In this document: piece by piece, positions 46,148-54,147 of the stretch
How the letters are laid out: each line of letters opens with the position of its first letter
Numbering within the stretch: position 1 is the stretch's first letter
NCBI RefSeq assembly: GCF_014773265.1
Contig: NZ_JACWMY010000003.1
Location: 496,001-560,000 of the forward strand
Source: Mucilaginibacter pankratovii
Lineage (GTDB): Bacteria > Bacteroidota > Bacteroidia > Sphingobacteriales > Sphingobacteriaceae
Reading direction: 5' to 3'
Length of the DNA: 64,000 nt
Translations under genes and position numbers: made by a program
The notes under the pieces: model-generated
Seen by the model: the letters and a program-made list of their open reading frames with translations, nothing else
Told to the model about the DNA's origin: nothing
Database searches by the model: none

Positions 46148-49100
46148 TTAGAATGACAGATTTAGGTTAAAGCCATAGCTGCGTACTGTGGGCGATTGTA
46201 ACACGGTTTGCGAAACAGCGCCGTTGTACTGATCCAGATCCACATCCTTAAAGCGTTTGTCTTTGTAGAAGTACAGCAGGTTGCGGCCGTAAAGTGATGC
46301 CGATACTTTCTGGATAAAGGTGTGCTGCAGGAATGTTTTAGGGAAATCGTAACTGAATGTAACCTCGCGCAGTTTAGAGAAGGTTTTGCTCATCAGGTTA
46401 CTTTCATCCACGTTGTAGTACTTGCTCACATAATCCTGTACGAAGGCGGTTTTGGTGTTGGCACCATATTGTAAGGCATTGTAGTTTAAAACAGCGCCTG
46501 TTTTAGAATCGTAGTTGATAGCGGTACCGTTGGTTACCACAACACCTTCGCCTACGTAGCTGCCATTGTAACCGGCTGCGCCAAAGTTCTGCCAGTCTTT
46601 GTAACGTGCATCGCCCAATGCGCCTGTAGCGGTTTCGATATTGGCACCACCACGCATGGTTTTGTTGTGCATGTAATCGATAATTACACCACCAACCGAA
46701 CCATCAAACTGGAAGCCCATGCTTAGGTTTTTGTAGCGGATCTTGTTGTAAACACTCCAGCTGTATTTAGCGTTCATATTACCCAGGTACTGTGCAACAG
46801 GTAATACAAGCGGCTTGCCGGCTGCATCGTTTATGATCTGCCCTTCTGGTGTGCGTACGAATTTGCTGCCGTACAATTTATCGGTGCGGTCGCCGGCTTT
46901 AAAGAAGGTGTTGTAAGTGTCCTGGCCCGGAGGCAGTTCTTTGTATACCTCTTTGTTGGTTGATACGTTTACCAAAACATTCCAGGTAAAGCCGCTTAAA
47001 TTTTTAATTGGCGTACCCTCTAATGAACCCTCGTAACCCGAGCGCTTGGTTTTTAATGCGTTTAGGAACAAAGTAGTGTAACCCGATGCAGTAGAGATAG
47101 AGTTACCCAAAATTCTTGGGCCATCCACATACTGGAAAGCGGTACCGCTAAAGCCCAAACGGTTTTGCAGGAATTTAATATCAAAACCCTGCTCCCAGTT
47201 TACGCGGGTTGATGTTTTGATGTTAGGGATAAACAATACATTGCTTGCGTAACCGGCAGTTTGCCCGTTATAAGGCTTGTTGGTTAAGTAAGATGTTTTA
47301 AGTGAGTAATCCGGCCCGTTGTACGGTGAGGTATAAGTTGAACCGTAACCCAACGGGTTGTTGAATAACGATGCTGCCGTGCCACCACCAAAAGCCGTGA
47401 TAGAGCTGAACGGTGCAGGGCCGATAGTTGGGCTTGATACATCGTTACGGATGCTGGCGTAAGAACCGCGCAGTTTAAGGAAAGAGATAAACTCAGGCAG
47501 TTTCACATAATCAGAAACAACCGTTGCAGCCGATACGCTTGGATAACCGTACGATGCTACGTTTTGGAAGTTACTTGATTTGTACTGGCGGAAAGTACCC
47601 GATACCGTAGCGTATTTACCAAACGATGCATCTAACGAAGCATAGTAGCTAAACTCGCGCGATGCGGAGTTAAAGCTGGTAGCCTGTATAGCGTTTTTTG
47701 AGTTGCTGAAAGCATAAACTTCGGGCACGTTCAAATAATCGGTAGACACCCAGTTGCTGTTGTAGTTAAAGTTACGCAGGTTAGAACCAACCAAACCCGA
47801 TAAGTTCAGGAAGTTTTTAATGGTATAGTTGTAACTAACAAATAACTCGGTGTTGTTATCAAACAGGTCGCGGCGGTCTTCGCGGTAATCGCCCTGGTTG
47901 CCTTCACGGCCGTAAGGGTGAGCAGAATACGGTAGCTTCTCGGTACGTAAAATGTTATAAGTGTTGATAGATGACCGTAAGGTAACATTCAAATTGCTAT
48001 TGAATTTGTAGTTACCGGTTAAGTAACCGTAAGTGTCGTTTTTGTAATGGCCGCGCGTCCATTTCTGGGTAAGCAGGTATGGGTTATGGTAGCGCTGATA
48101 CTCGGCAAACTGCGATTGAACGCCAGTTTTGCCCGGCTGCCAAATGGCTTTAATATCGGGTGCGTTGATATCCCAATCAGCACCGGTCCATACAGCGATG
48201 TTGTAGATGATACTGTTAGGGCCGTATTGCACATCGGGGAAGTTGTCAGTGCTTTGGCGGTTAAAGTTAACGTTACCTTCAAATTTCAACTTTGCAGTTG
48301 GGCTAAAGGATGCATATAAGTTCGCGTTAGCAATATTTAAGTACTGCGAAGGGATATAGCTGGTTTGGTGCTGCTGCGAAACCGATAAACGGGTTACGTA
48401 GTTTTCGCCAACCGAACCTAATGCGATGTTATTGTTGGTTTGGTAACCTGTTTGCAGAAAGTTCTTCAGGTTATCCTTACCGCGGGCCGTCCAGGGTGTG
48501 CCCTGTCTAACACCATTTATGATAGGGCTATCATACTGCGGTATCAACTGGCCGTTGAAGTAAGGTCCCCAAACATCGTAGTCACCATCTACACCACCCG
48601 GTGCGCCACCTTTACCATCAACAAACTGGTAGTAAGTGTTTTCGCCCGCGCCATAGCTATTTTGGATGCGTGGGAACGCCAAAAAGCCGGTATTGGCAAC
48701 AGTACTGCTGTTAATATCAACAGTTAAGCCTTTTTTGTTTTTCTCACCTTTTTTGGTGCTGATCAAAATTGCACCAAATTGTGCACGGTTACCGTAAAGC
48801 GCCGCAGCTGCAGGGCCTTTTAGTACAGTATAAGTTTCAATGTCATCGGGGCTGATGTTATACGTATCGGTATTGATAGGGATACCATCCACTACGTATA
48901 ACGATACCTGGTTACCCCTGATCAAAACGTTAGGGTTTCCCAAAAGCTCGGCAGATGGGCCAACCGATACACCCGCCACTTTACCAATTAAACCGGTAAT
49001 AGGGTTAGGGTCGCGTGCGGTGGTTAATTGCTCTCCGCTTACCGCTTGTATAGCGTAACCAATGCGGCGGGTTTCTTTTTTAACACCCAAGGCGGTCACA

Positions 49101-49426
49101 ACAACCTCATTAAGGGTTTGGCTCGATCCGGTTAACGATACGTTAATAATTGTTTTATCGGCAACTACAACTGTTTTTGTTTCGAAACCGATGAATTTAA
49201 ATGCAAGTGTTTGCCCCATTGATGCTGTAATAAGGTAATGCCCCTCTACATCGGTAGCGGCATTTTTGCCTGTTTCTACAACACTTACCGTAACGCCCGG
49301 CAGCGGTAAGTTTTTGTCATCCGTAACAGTACCTGTAATTTTTGATTGCGCATGCAATAATGCCGGCGACAAACAGAATAATACTACTGCTACAACAACT
49401 TTTAATTGCTGGTAAATCTGTTTCAT
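46148..49426 (-). CDS. SusC/RagA-type TonB-linked outer membrane protein (phosphonate-locus pair)
   Basis: 1092 residues. Signal peptide (ending LLHAQ), carboxypeptidase-regulatory-like domain (ITGTVTDDKNLPLPGVTVSV), plug with VSLYVVDGIPI and PAAAALYGNRAQFGAIL, then the barrel with an aromatic C-terminus. It is the first gene of the operon susC-susD-phosphodiesterase-GDPD. Its upstream region holds the same promoter block as the phnX-like operon, so import and phosphonate breakdown are probably controlled together. Confidence 0.96.
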   Translation of the reverse strand: MKQIYQQLKVVVAVVLFCLSPALLHAQSKITGTVTDDKNLPLPGVTVSVVETGKNAATDVEGHYLITASMGQTLAFKFIGFETKTVVVADKTIINVSLTGSSQTLNEVVVTALGVKKETRRIGYAIQAVSGEQLTTARDPNPITGLIGKVAGVSVGPSAELLGNPNVLIRGNQVSLYVVDGIPINTDTYNISPDDIETYTVLKGPAAAALYGNRAQFGAILISTKKGEKNKKGLTVDINSSTVANTGFLAFPRIQNSYGAGENTYYQFVDGKGGAPGGVDGDYDVWGPYFNGQLIPQYDSPIINGVRQGTPWTARGKDNLKNFLQTGYQTNNNIALGSVGENYVTRLSVSQQHQTSYIPSQYLNIANANLYASFSPTAKLKFEGNVNFNRQSTDNFPDVQYGPNSIIYNIAVWTGADWDINAPDIKAIWQPGKTGVQSQFAEYQRYHNPYLLTQKWTRGHYKNDTYGYLTGNYKFNSNLNVTLRSSINTYNILRTEKLPYSAHPYGREGNQGDYREDRRDLFDNNTELFVSYNYTIKNFLNLSGLVGSNLRNFNYNSNWVSTDYLNVPEVYAFSNSKNAIQATSFNSASREFSYYASLDASFGKYATVSGTFRQYKSSNFQNVASYGYPSVSAATVVSDYVKLPEFISFLKLRGSYASIRNDVSSPTIGPAPFSSITAFGGGTAASLFNNPLGYGSTYTSPYNGPDYSLKTSYLTNKPYNGQTAGYASNVLFIPNIKTSTRVNWEQGFDIKFLQNRLGFSGTAFQYVDGPRILGNSISTASGYTTLFLNALKTKRSGYEGSLEGTPIKNLSGFTWNVLVNVSTNKEVYKELPPGQDTYNTFFKAGDRTDKLYGSKFVRTPEGQIINDAAGKPLVLPVAQYLGNMNAKYSWSVYNKIRYKNLSMGFQFDGSVGGVIIDYMHNKTMRGGANIETATGALGDARYKDWQNFGAAGYNGSYVGEGVVVTNGTAINYDSKTGAVLNYNALQYGANTKTAFVQDYVSKYYNVDESNLMSKTFSKLREVTFSYDFPKTFLQHTFIQKVSASLYGRNLLYFYKDKRFKDVDLDQYNGAVSQTVLQSPTVRSYGFNLNLSF

Positions 49427-49456
49427 TAAATTAATTTTTTGAGTAAAAAGCTTCGT

Positions 49457-49500
49457 TTTTGTTGCAGCAATACTAAACTTTGTTTATTATTTGTAAACTA
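49457..49500 (-). promoter_or_regulatory. Promoter block of the susC operon, shared with the phnX-like operon
   Basis: Read on the minus strand, TAGTTTA, TAATAAACA, AGTTTA and TATTGCT follow each other at exactly the spacing seen at 50956-50990 on the plus strand (30 of 35 bases identical). TAGTATTG (49468-49475) is one base away from the TAnnTTTG -7 consensus. The start codon is 39 bases after the block. Confidence 0.75.
49482..49498. promoter_or_regulatory. Candidate operator GTTTA-N7-TAAAC (proximal copy)
   Basis: An inverted repeat GTTTA-N7-TAAAC overlapping the -33 region of the susC promoter. The same arrangement is at 50958-50974 before the phnX-like gene. The symmetry suggests a dimeric repressor or activator, for which the XRE-cupin protein at 50351 is the obvious candidate. 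Confidence 0.65.
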
Positions 49501-49501
49501 A

Positions 49502-49518
49502 GTTTAGATTAAGTAAAC
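49502..49518. promoter_or_regulatory. Candidate operator GTTTA-N7-TAAAC (distal copy)
   Basis: A second GTTTA-N7-TAAAC site lies 20 bases (two helix turns) upstream of the proximal one, as expected for two dimers on one face of the DNA. The equivalent place before the phnX-like gene is degenerate. Confidence 0.6.
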
Positions 49519-49616
49519 TTTAACACTTTGTGTACTTAGAATTAAGCACCGGGAAGGATAGTAACAATTAAATTACCGCACCGTTAAACTAAATTAACAT
49601 GCAGGTACAGGGGCTG

Positions 49617-50189
49617 CTATTTGCGCTTTAAATGAGATAGCGCTATGGTTTTTAAATATGCAATATTATCCACCGCTACATTTTGCAGTTTAGCTTCATC
49701 GTCCCAATAGCGCATACGGATTATAAGATCAGCATCGGTATGTTGTTCAAAGGCGGCAGCTTCTGCGGCGCTCATTACGCCCCCCTGGAAACCAAGCGTA
49801 ACCTTACTGGCCGGCGATAGCTTGTCAAAATATTCGGGGTATTTATAAGTTAAATAGCGCTTGGCAATAACGTGGCCGTTTACCAGGTTGGCCAGCCGTT
49901 CAGAAAAACCGCGATCTGTTAAATAATCTGCCCCAAGTTTTTCATGATCCACATTGCCCATGCCGTCCATGCTTTCGGCGCTGGCGCACAAATGGCCTAT
50001 ATCATGAAAGAAGGCGGCTAATACAACCTCATCATCGTGCCCTTCGGCCTGAGCCAGGGCGGCCGCCTGCGACATGTGCTCTAATTGCGAAACCGGCTCG
50101 CCAATGTAGTCGTCATCGCCATGCAATTCGTACAAAGCAAAAACTTCGTCTACAATTTTTTCCGGCGAGAGCTGTATAAGGGGCATCAA
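49617..50189 (-). CDS. PhnZ-type HD-domain phosphonate oxygenase
   Basis: 190 residues, HD/HDIG fold, cytoplasmic. All positions known for the mixed-valent di-iron oxygenase PhnZ have counterparts at matching or near-matching spacing: Y28 and E31 (gating loop YIGEPVSQ), H38, H62-D63 (FFHDIGH), H82, H106, K110 and D163. Such enzymes (PhnZ, TmpB; TIGR03276-like) use oxygen to cleave the C-P bond of 1-hydroxy-2-aminoethylphosphonate or its trimethyl form, yielding phosphate plus glycine or glycine betaine. The 2-oxoglutarate hydroxylase partner (PhnY or TmpA) is not in the window. It lies on the opposite strand from the regulator and phnX-like genes. Confidence 0.9.
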   Translation of the reverse strand: MMPLIQLSPEKIVDEVFALYELHGDDDYIGEPVSQLEHMSQAAALAQAEGHDDEVVLAAFFHDIGHLCASAESMDGMGNVDHEKLGADYLTDRGFSERLANLVNGHVIAKRYLTYKYPEYFDKLSPASKVTLGFQGGVMSAAEAAAFEQHTDADLIIRMRYWDDEAKLQNVAVDNIAYLKTIALSHLKRK

Positions 50190-50350
50190 GGTAATGTTTC
50201 CGTCAAAGGAAAGCTTTTAGTATTACGGTAAAATTAAATTTTCATCATATAATTTGTTACACATAAAAGGTGTTAAAATAAGCTAAATACCTTGCCCCCT
50301 TTAATTTAATTCTCTACTTTGCCAGCGTTCAACCACCCTAATATATTATA

Positions 50351-50929
50351 ATGGAAGATGATGTACTGATACAGATCAGTAACCGGATAAAGGATAAAAG
50401 GCGCGAAAAAAATATAACGGTGCAGGAGTTGGCCTCAAGAGCTAATGTAAGTAAGGGGCTTATTTCGCAAATAGAGAACAGTCGTACTATTCCTTCCTTG
50501 GTTGTTCTCATTGATATTATTAAAGCACTGGAGATAGATATGAATGTTTTTTTTAAAGACATCCATGCAGCTGGCAGCAACTTTCCGCTCATTATACGCC
50601 GACAGGCCGACTATGAGCATTTTGAGAAAGAACACGCCGAGGGTTTTCATTACCAGCGCATCTTCACTCAAAGTATCAAAAACTCTACGGTTGATATTGT
50701 TATATTAGAATTGGAACCCGACGCACATCGCCCGCAAGTTGAAACCGAGGCCTACGAATACAAGTATATCCTGTCGGGGAGTATAGAATACCAGTTTGGC
50801 GAAAAGATATACACCCTAAGCCAGGGCGATTCGATGTTGTTTGACGGACGTATCCCCCACACACCAAAAAACACGGGTAAAGAGAAAGCAAGCATGCTGG
50901 TTATTTACTTTTTTGAAGAACGGGCATAG
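50351..50929 (+). CDS. XRE-family HTH regulator with C-terminal cupin domain
   Basis: 192 residues. An XRE-type helix-turn-helix spans about 8-62 (NITVQELASRANVSKGLISQ, IENSRTIPSL), a linker follows, and a cupin-2 barrel covers about 115-188 (EAYEYKYILSGSIEYQFG, GDSMLFDGRIPH). Proteins of this design bind a small metabolite in the cupin and repress or activate neighbouring genes. It lies between the PhnZ-type gene and the phnX-like operon, and is the natural candidate to bind the GTTTA-N7-TAAAC sites. Confidence 0.92.
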   Translation: MEDDVLIQISNRIKDKRREKNITVQELASRANVSKGLISQIENSRTIPSLVVLIDIIKALEIDMNVFFKDIHAAGSNFPLIIRRQADYEHFEKEHAEGFHYQRIFTQSIKNSTVDIVILELEPDAHRPQVETEAYEYKYILSGSIEYQFGEKIYTLSQGDSMLFDGRIPHTPKNTGKEKASMLVIYFFEERA

Positions 50930-50955
50930 CACTTAAAAATTCCTTAACTTTAATT

Positions 50956-50998
50956 TAGTTTATTATTAATAAACATAGTTTAATATTGCTAAACAAAA
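50956..50998 (+). promoter_or_regulatory. Promoter block and operator of the phnX-like operon
   Basis: TAGTTTA, TAATAAACA, AGTTTA and TATTGCT occur with the same spacing as before the susC gene. The inverted repeat GTTTA-N7-TAAAC is at 50958-50974, and TAATATTG (50981-50988) is a one-mismatch -7 box. The start codon is 18 bases beyond the TATTGCT. GCTAA/TTAGC form another short inverted repeat around 50988-51006. Confidence 0.75.
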
Positions 50999-51008
50999 TT
51001 GTTAGCAA

Positions 51009-51695
51009 ATGTCTATTAAACTTGTTGTTTTTGATATGGCCGGCACTACGGTCAAAGATGAAAATAAGGTAACGGAAACATTCAGGCTTGCGCTGGAAAA
51101 ATACGGCTACCACGTTACTTACGACGCCATAAACCCGTTAATGGGTTACGAAAAAAGTGTTGCCATTACCAAAATGCTGCACCGGCTGGAGCCCGATACG
51201 CAAAAGATCACCCCAGACCTGATCAAAAATATCCATCAGGAGTTTATCGCGCTGATGATCAACTATTACAAAAAAGCGCCTGCTTTGGAAGCTTTGCCTA
51301 ATGCCGAAAAAACTATCGCTACGCTGCGGAAAACGGGGATAAAGATAGGTGTTAACACAGGCTTTTCTAAAGATATAGCAGAAACCATCATCGAGCGCCT
51401 GCAATGGTGCGAGAAAGGATTGATAGATTATTTGATAGGATCCGACGAGGTAGAAAACGGCCGCCCCGATCCTGCCATGATAAACCGGATGATGAAACTT
51501 GCCAGAATTACCGACCCGCAGGAAGTTGCCAAGGTTGGTGATACCGAAGTGGATATCCGCGAAGGCCAAAATGCGGGGTGCAAGTATGTAATTGCGGTTA
51601 CCACCGGCGCCTTTACCCGTACCGAACTGGAACCCTACCATCCCACCCATATCCTGGATGATATTGCCGGTGTGCTGGATATTGTACTCAACTAA
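51009..51695 (+). CDS. PhnX-like phosphonatase (HAD superfamily)
   Basis: 228 residues. Motif I is DMAGTT (D9), the DxAGT variant that marks phosphonoacetaldehyde hydrolase and its TIGR03351 relatives, and the third motif has arginine (NGRPDP) in place of the usual HAD lysine. K49 in MGYEKSVAI aligns with the Schiff-base lysine of PhnX (MGLLKIDHV in enterobacterial PhnX). Motif IV is GDTEVDIREG. It most probably hydrolyses phosphonoacetaldehyde, or a close relative, to an aldehyde and phosphate. It overlaps the transporter gene by one base. No PhnW transaminase is present; the FAD oxidoreductase two genes on may supply the aldehyde. Confidence 0.9.
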   Translation: MSIKLVVFDMAGTTVKDENKVTETFRLALEKYGYHVTYDAINPLMGYEKSVAITKMLHRLEPDTQKITPDLIKNIHQEFIALMINYYKKAPALEALPNAEKTIATLRKTGIKIGVNTGFSKDIAETIIERLQWCEKGLIDYLIGSDEVENGRPDPAMINRMMKLARITDPQEVAKVGDTEVDIREGQNAGCKYVIAVTTGAFTRTELEPYHPTHILDDIAGVLDIVLN

Positions 51696-53020
51696 TGGCT
51701 ATGCCTTTAGCCAGTAAGCTAAAAACAGCCGTAGCCAATTGGCCGTACTGGCTGGTTTCTGTTATGGCGGCTGTATCGGCATTTGGTGCTTATACATCCA
51801 TGTATGCTTTTCGTAAGGCTTTTGCCGCGGGCACCTACCCCGGGCAGCAATACTTTCATGTAGATTATAAGGTTTGGCTGGTAATAGCACAAATTATTGG
51901 TTATACGCTAAGCAAGTTTTACGGCATCCGCTTTATAGCCGAAGTAAAAGGCGCTAAACGTGGATTAATTATCCTGATGCTGGTTGGTATCGCCTGGCTG
52001 GCTTTGCTGGGTTTTGCCTTAGTACCTGCCCCGTACAACATCATCTTCCTTTTTATTAACGGCTTCCCGCTCGGGCTGATATGGGGTTTGGTGTTTGGGT
52101 ATTTAGAAGGGCGGCGCTCTACCGAATTTATGGCCGCGGTACTTTCCATCAGCTTAATATTCGGGTCGGGCTTTGTTAAAACCATTGGGCAAACCTTAAT
52201 CCACGTTTATCACATCAGCGAATACAATATGCCCTTTTTTACTGGCGCCTTATTTGCTCTGCCGCTTGTGCTGTTTGTGTTTATGCTGGAATTGATGCCG
52301 CCACAAACTCCCCAAGACAAGCTGCTACGCGCCGAACGCGCGCCAATGAACGCGCAGGAGCGTAAATATTTTATCATTCGTTTTTTGCCGGGTATTATAT
52401 TAACCCTCATTATATATGTGTTACTAACCATTATGCGCGATGTACGGGATAATTTTGAGGTAGAGATATGGAACAGCCTTGGCATAAAGGACCGTGGCAT
52501 CTACACAAAAATTGATACGCAAATATCCATTATTGTTTTAGTAGCCATGAGTCTGCTTATCCTCGTCAGAAAAAACCTGCGGGCATTTAGCATCATTCAC
52601 CTATTTATTATAGGCGGCTGCGTATTGGTTGGCGCGTCAACGCTATTGTTCTCCTTAAAAATGATAGGCCCCGTTACCTGGATGACTTGTGCCGGACTTG
52701 GGCTTTACCTGGGCTACGTGCCTTACAACGCTATCTTTTTCGAGCGAATGATTGCTACCTTCCATTATAAAAGCAATGTTGGTTTTGTAATGTACGTTGC
52801 CGATTCGATGGGGTACCTGGGCAGCGTTAGTGTGCTTTTGGTTAAAGAATTTGCCCGGCCAAACATTAGCTGGGGCGAGTTTTTTAAAGAAGGTGTGCTG
52901 ATAGTTGCCGTTGTGGGCGGCCTATGTGGTATTTTATCATTAATTTACTTTTTGCAATCGGCCCGCCGGCAACCAACGGTACCCGAAGGTAGTGTCGATC
53001 TAAAATTTTCTACTGTATGA
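51695..53020 (+). CDS. DUF5690-family MFS-like transporter
   Basis: 441 residues with about 12 transmembrane segments, related to major facilitator transporters; sequence style fits DUF5690 (family assignment from memory). Marker segments include SMYAFRKAFAAGTYPG near residue 30-45 and the conserved GYVPYNAIFFERMIA near 345-360. Placed between the phosphonatase-like and FAD oxidoreductase genes with one- and four-base overlaps, it probably imports the aminophosphonate, standing in for the usual ABC transporter PhnCDE or PhnSTUV. Substrate is inferred from context only. Confidence 0.85.
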   Translation: MAMPLASKLKTAVANWPYWLVSVMAAVSAFGAYTSMYAFRKAFAAGTYPGQQYFHVDYKVWLVIAQIIGYTLSKFYGIRFIAEVKGAKRGLIILMLVGIAWLALLGFALVPAPYNIIFLFINGFPLGLIWGLVFGYLEGRRSTEFMAAVLSISLIFGSGFVKTIGQTLIHVYHISEYNMPFFTGALFALPLVLFVFMLELMPPQTPQDKLLRAERAPMNAQERKYFIIRFLPGIILTLIIYVLLTIMRDVRDNFEVEIWNSLGIKDRGIYTKIDTQISIIVLVAMSLLILVRKNLRAFSIIHLFIIGGCVLVGASTLLFSLKMIGPVTWMTCAGLGLYLGYVPYNAIFFERMIATFHYKSNVGFVMYVADSMGYLGSVSVLLVKEFARPNISWGEFFKEGVLIVAVVGGLCGILSLIYFLQSARRQPTVPEGSVDLKFSTV

Positions 53021-54147
53021 GCATACCATCAGCTATCGTAATTGGTGCCGGCATTGTAGGGCTGGCAACCGCCCGAGCGCTTGCTATGAGGGGTTACGAG
53101 GTAACCGTTTTTGAACGGTACGAACGCGCTGTTGGCGCATCTATACGTAATTTTGGTATGGTTTGGCCCATTGGGCAGCCTACAGGCCCTTTGTTTGAGC
53201 GGGCTATGCTCTCGCGCAGCATCTGGAAGCAAACCTGTGTGGATGCGGGTATCTGGCACGACGAGGTTGGCTCGTTACACGTGGCATACCACGATGATGA
53301 ATTGGAGGTAATGGAGCAGTACGCCAACATCAATGAAAGCCTACGCGACTGTGCTTTGCTGACACCACAACAGGCATTGCAAAAATCGCCTGGGGTAAAC
53401 CCTGATGGGCTTAAAGGTGCCCTGTGGAGCGGTACCGAGATGATTGTTGAGGCCCGTGCCGCCATAGGTAATATAGCGCAGTATTTGACAGATAAATACG
53501 ATGTGAAATTTTACTGGAACACTGCCATAAGCCATGTGGAACAAAGCACCGTATTAAGCGGCACCCGCAGCTGGCAGGCCGATGAGATATTTATTTGCAG
53601 CGGAGTAGAATTTGAAACCCTTTACCCGCAGCTGTTTGCTGGCTTTGATATTACAAAGTGTAAGCTGCAGATGATGCGTTTGGCCGCGCAACCCGGCGAC
53701 TGGCGAATTGGCCCGGCACTTTGCGGAAGTTTAAGTATGATCCATTACCCCGGCTTTCAGTCGGCAGCTGCATTGCCTGCCTTGCGTAAACGTTATGAAG
53801 CACAATACGCCGAGGAATTGAAATGGGGTATACATGTAATGGCATGCCAAAACCATACCGGCGAACTAACCGTTGGCGATTCGCACGAATATGGCCTGGT
53901 GCACGATCCCTTCGATAAAGATTTCATCAACCAGATGATCTTGAAATATCTGCAAACTTTCACCAGGTTAAAGGATAGTCGCGTAATACAAACCTGGAAC
54001 GGCACCTATGCAAAAATGACCACCGGGCAAACCGAACTGGTAATGGAGCCCGAGCCGGGTGTAACCATTATTAACGGGCTTGGGGGTAACGGAATGACCT
54101 TGTCTTTTGGCCTTTGTGAACAAATTATAGCTGCCAAGTTTGATTAG
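53017..54147 (+). CDS. FAD-dependent oxidoreductase of phosphonate clusters (TIGR03364 type)
   Basis: 376 residues, DAO-type fold (PF01266). The FAD-binding GAGIVG is at residues 10-15, followed by ASIRNFGMVWPIGQP (typical of the TIGR03364 clade) and the C-terminal GLGGNGMTLSFGL. Members are encoded beside phosphonatase-like genes; studied relatives oxidise 2-aminoethylphosphonate or its N-methyl form to phosphonoacetaldehyde. The product would feed the PhnX-like enzyme of the same operon. Its ATG overlaps the transporter stop by four bases. Confidence 0.88.
   Translation: MSIPSAIVIGAGIVGLATARALAMRGYEVTVFERYERAVGASIRNFGMVWPIGQPTGPLFERAMLSRSIWKQTCVDAGIWHDEVGSLHVAYHDDELEVMEQYANINESLRDCALLTPQQALQKSPGVNPDGLKGALWSGTEMIVEARAAIGNIAQYLTDKYDVKFYWNTAISHVEQSTVLSGTRSWQADEIFICSGVEFETLYPQLFAGFDITKCKLQMMRLAAQPGDWRIGPALCGSLSMIHYPGFQSAAALPALRKRYEAQYAEELKWGIHVMACQNHTGELTVGDSHEYGLVHDPFDKDFINQMILKYLQTFTRLKDSRVIQTWNGTYAKMTTGQTELVMEPEPGVTIINGLGGNGMTLSFGLCEQIIAAKFD

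Noticed and set aside
49617..50189. HD-domain protein as a general nucleotide or (p)ppGpp phosphohydrolase
   Set aside because: The PhnZ-specific gating and ligand residues occur at matching spacing and the neighbours are phosphonate genes, so the oxygenase reading is better.
51009..51695. PhnX-like protein as an ordinary HAD phosphatase (phosphoglycolate type)
   Set aside because: The DMAGT motif, the arginine in NGRPDP and the lysine at the Schiff-base place are specific to phosphonatases and their close kin.
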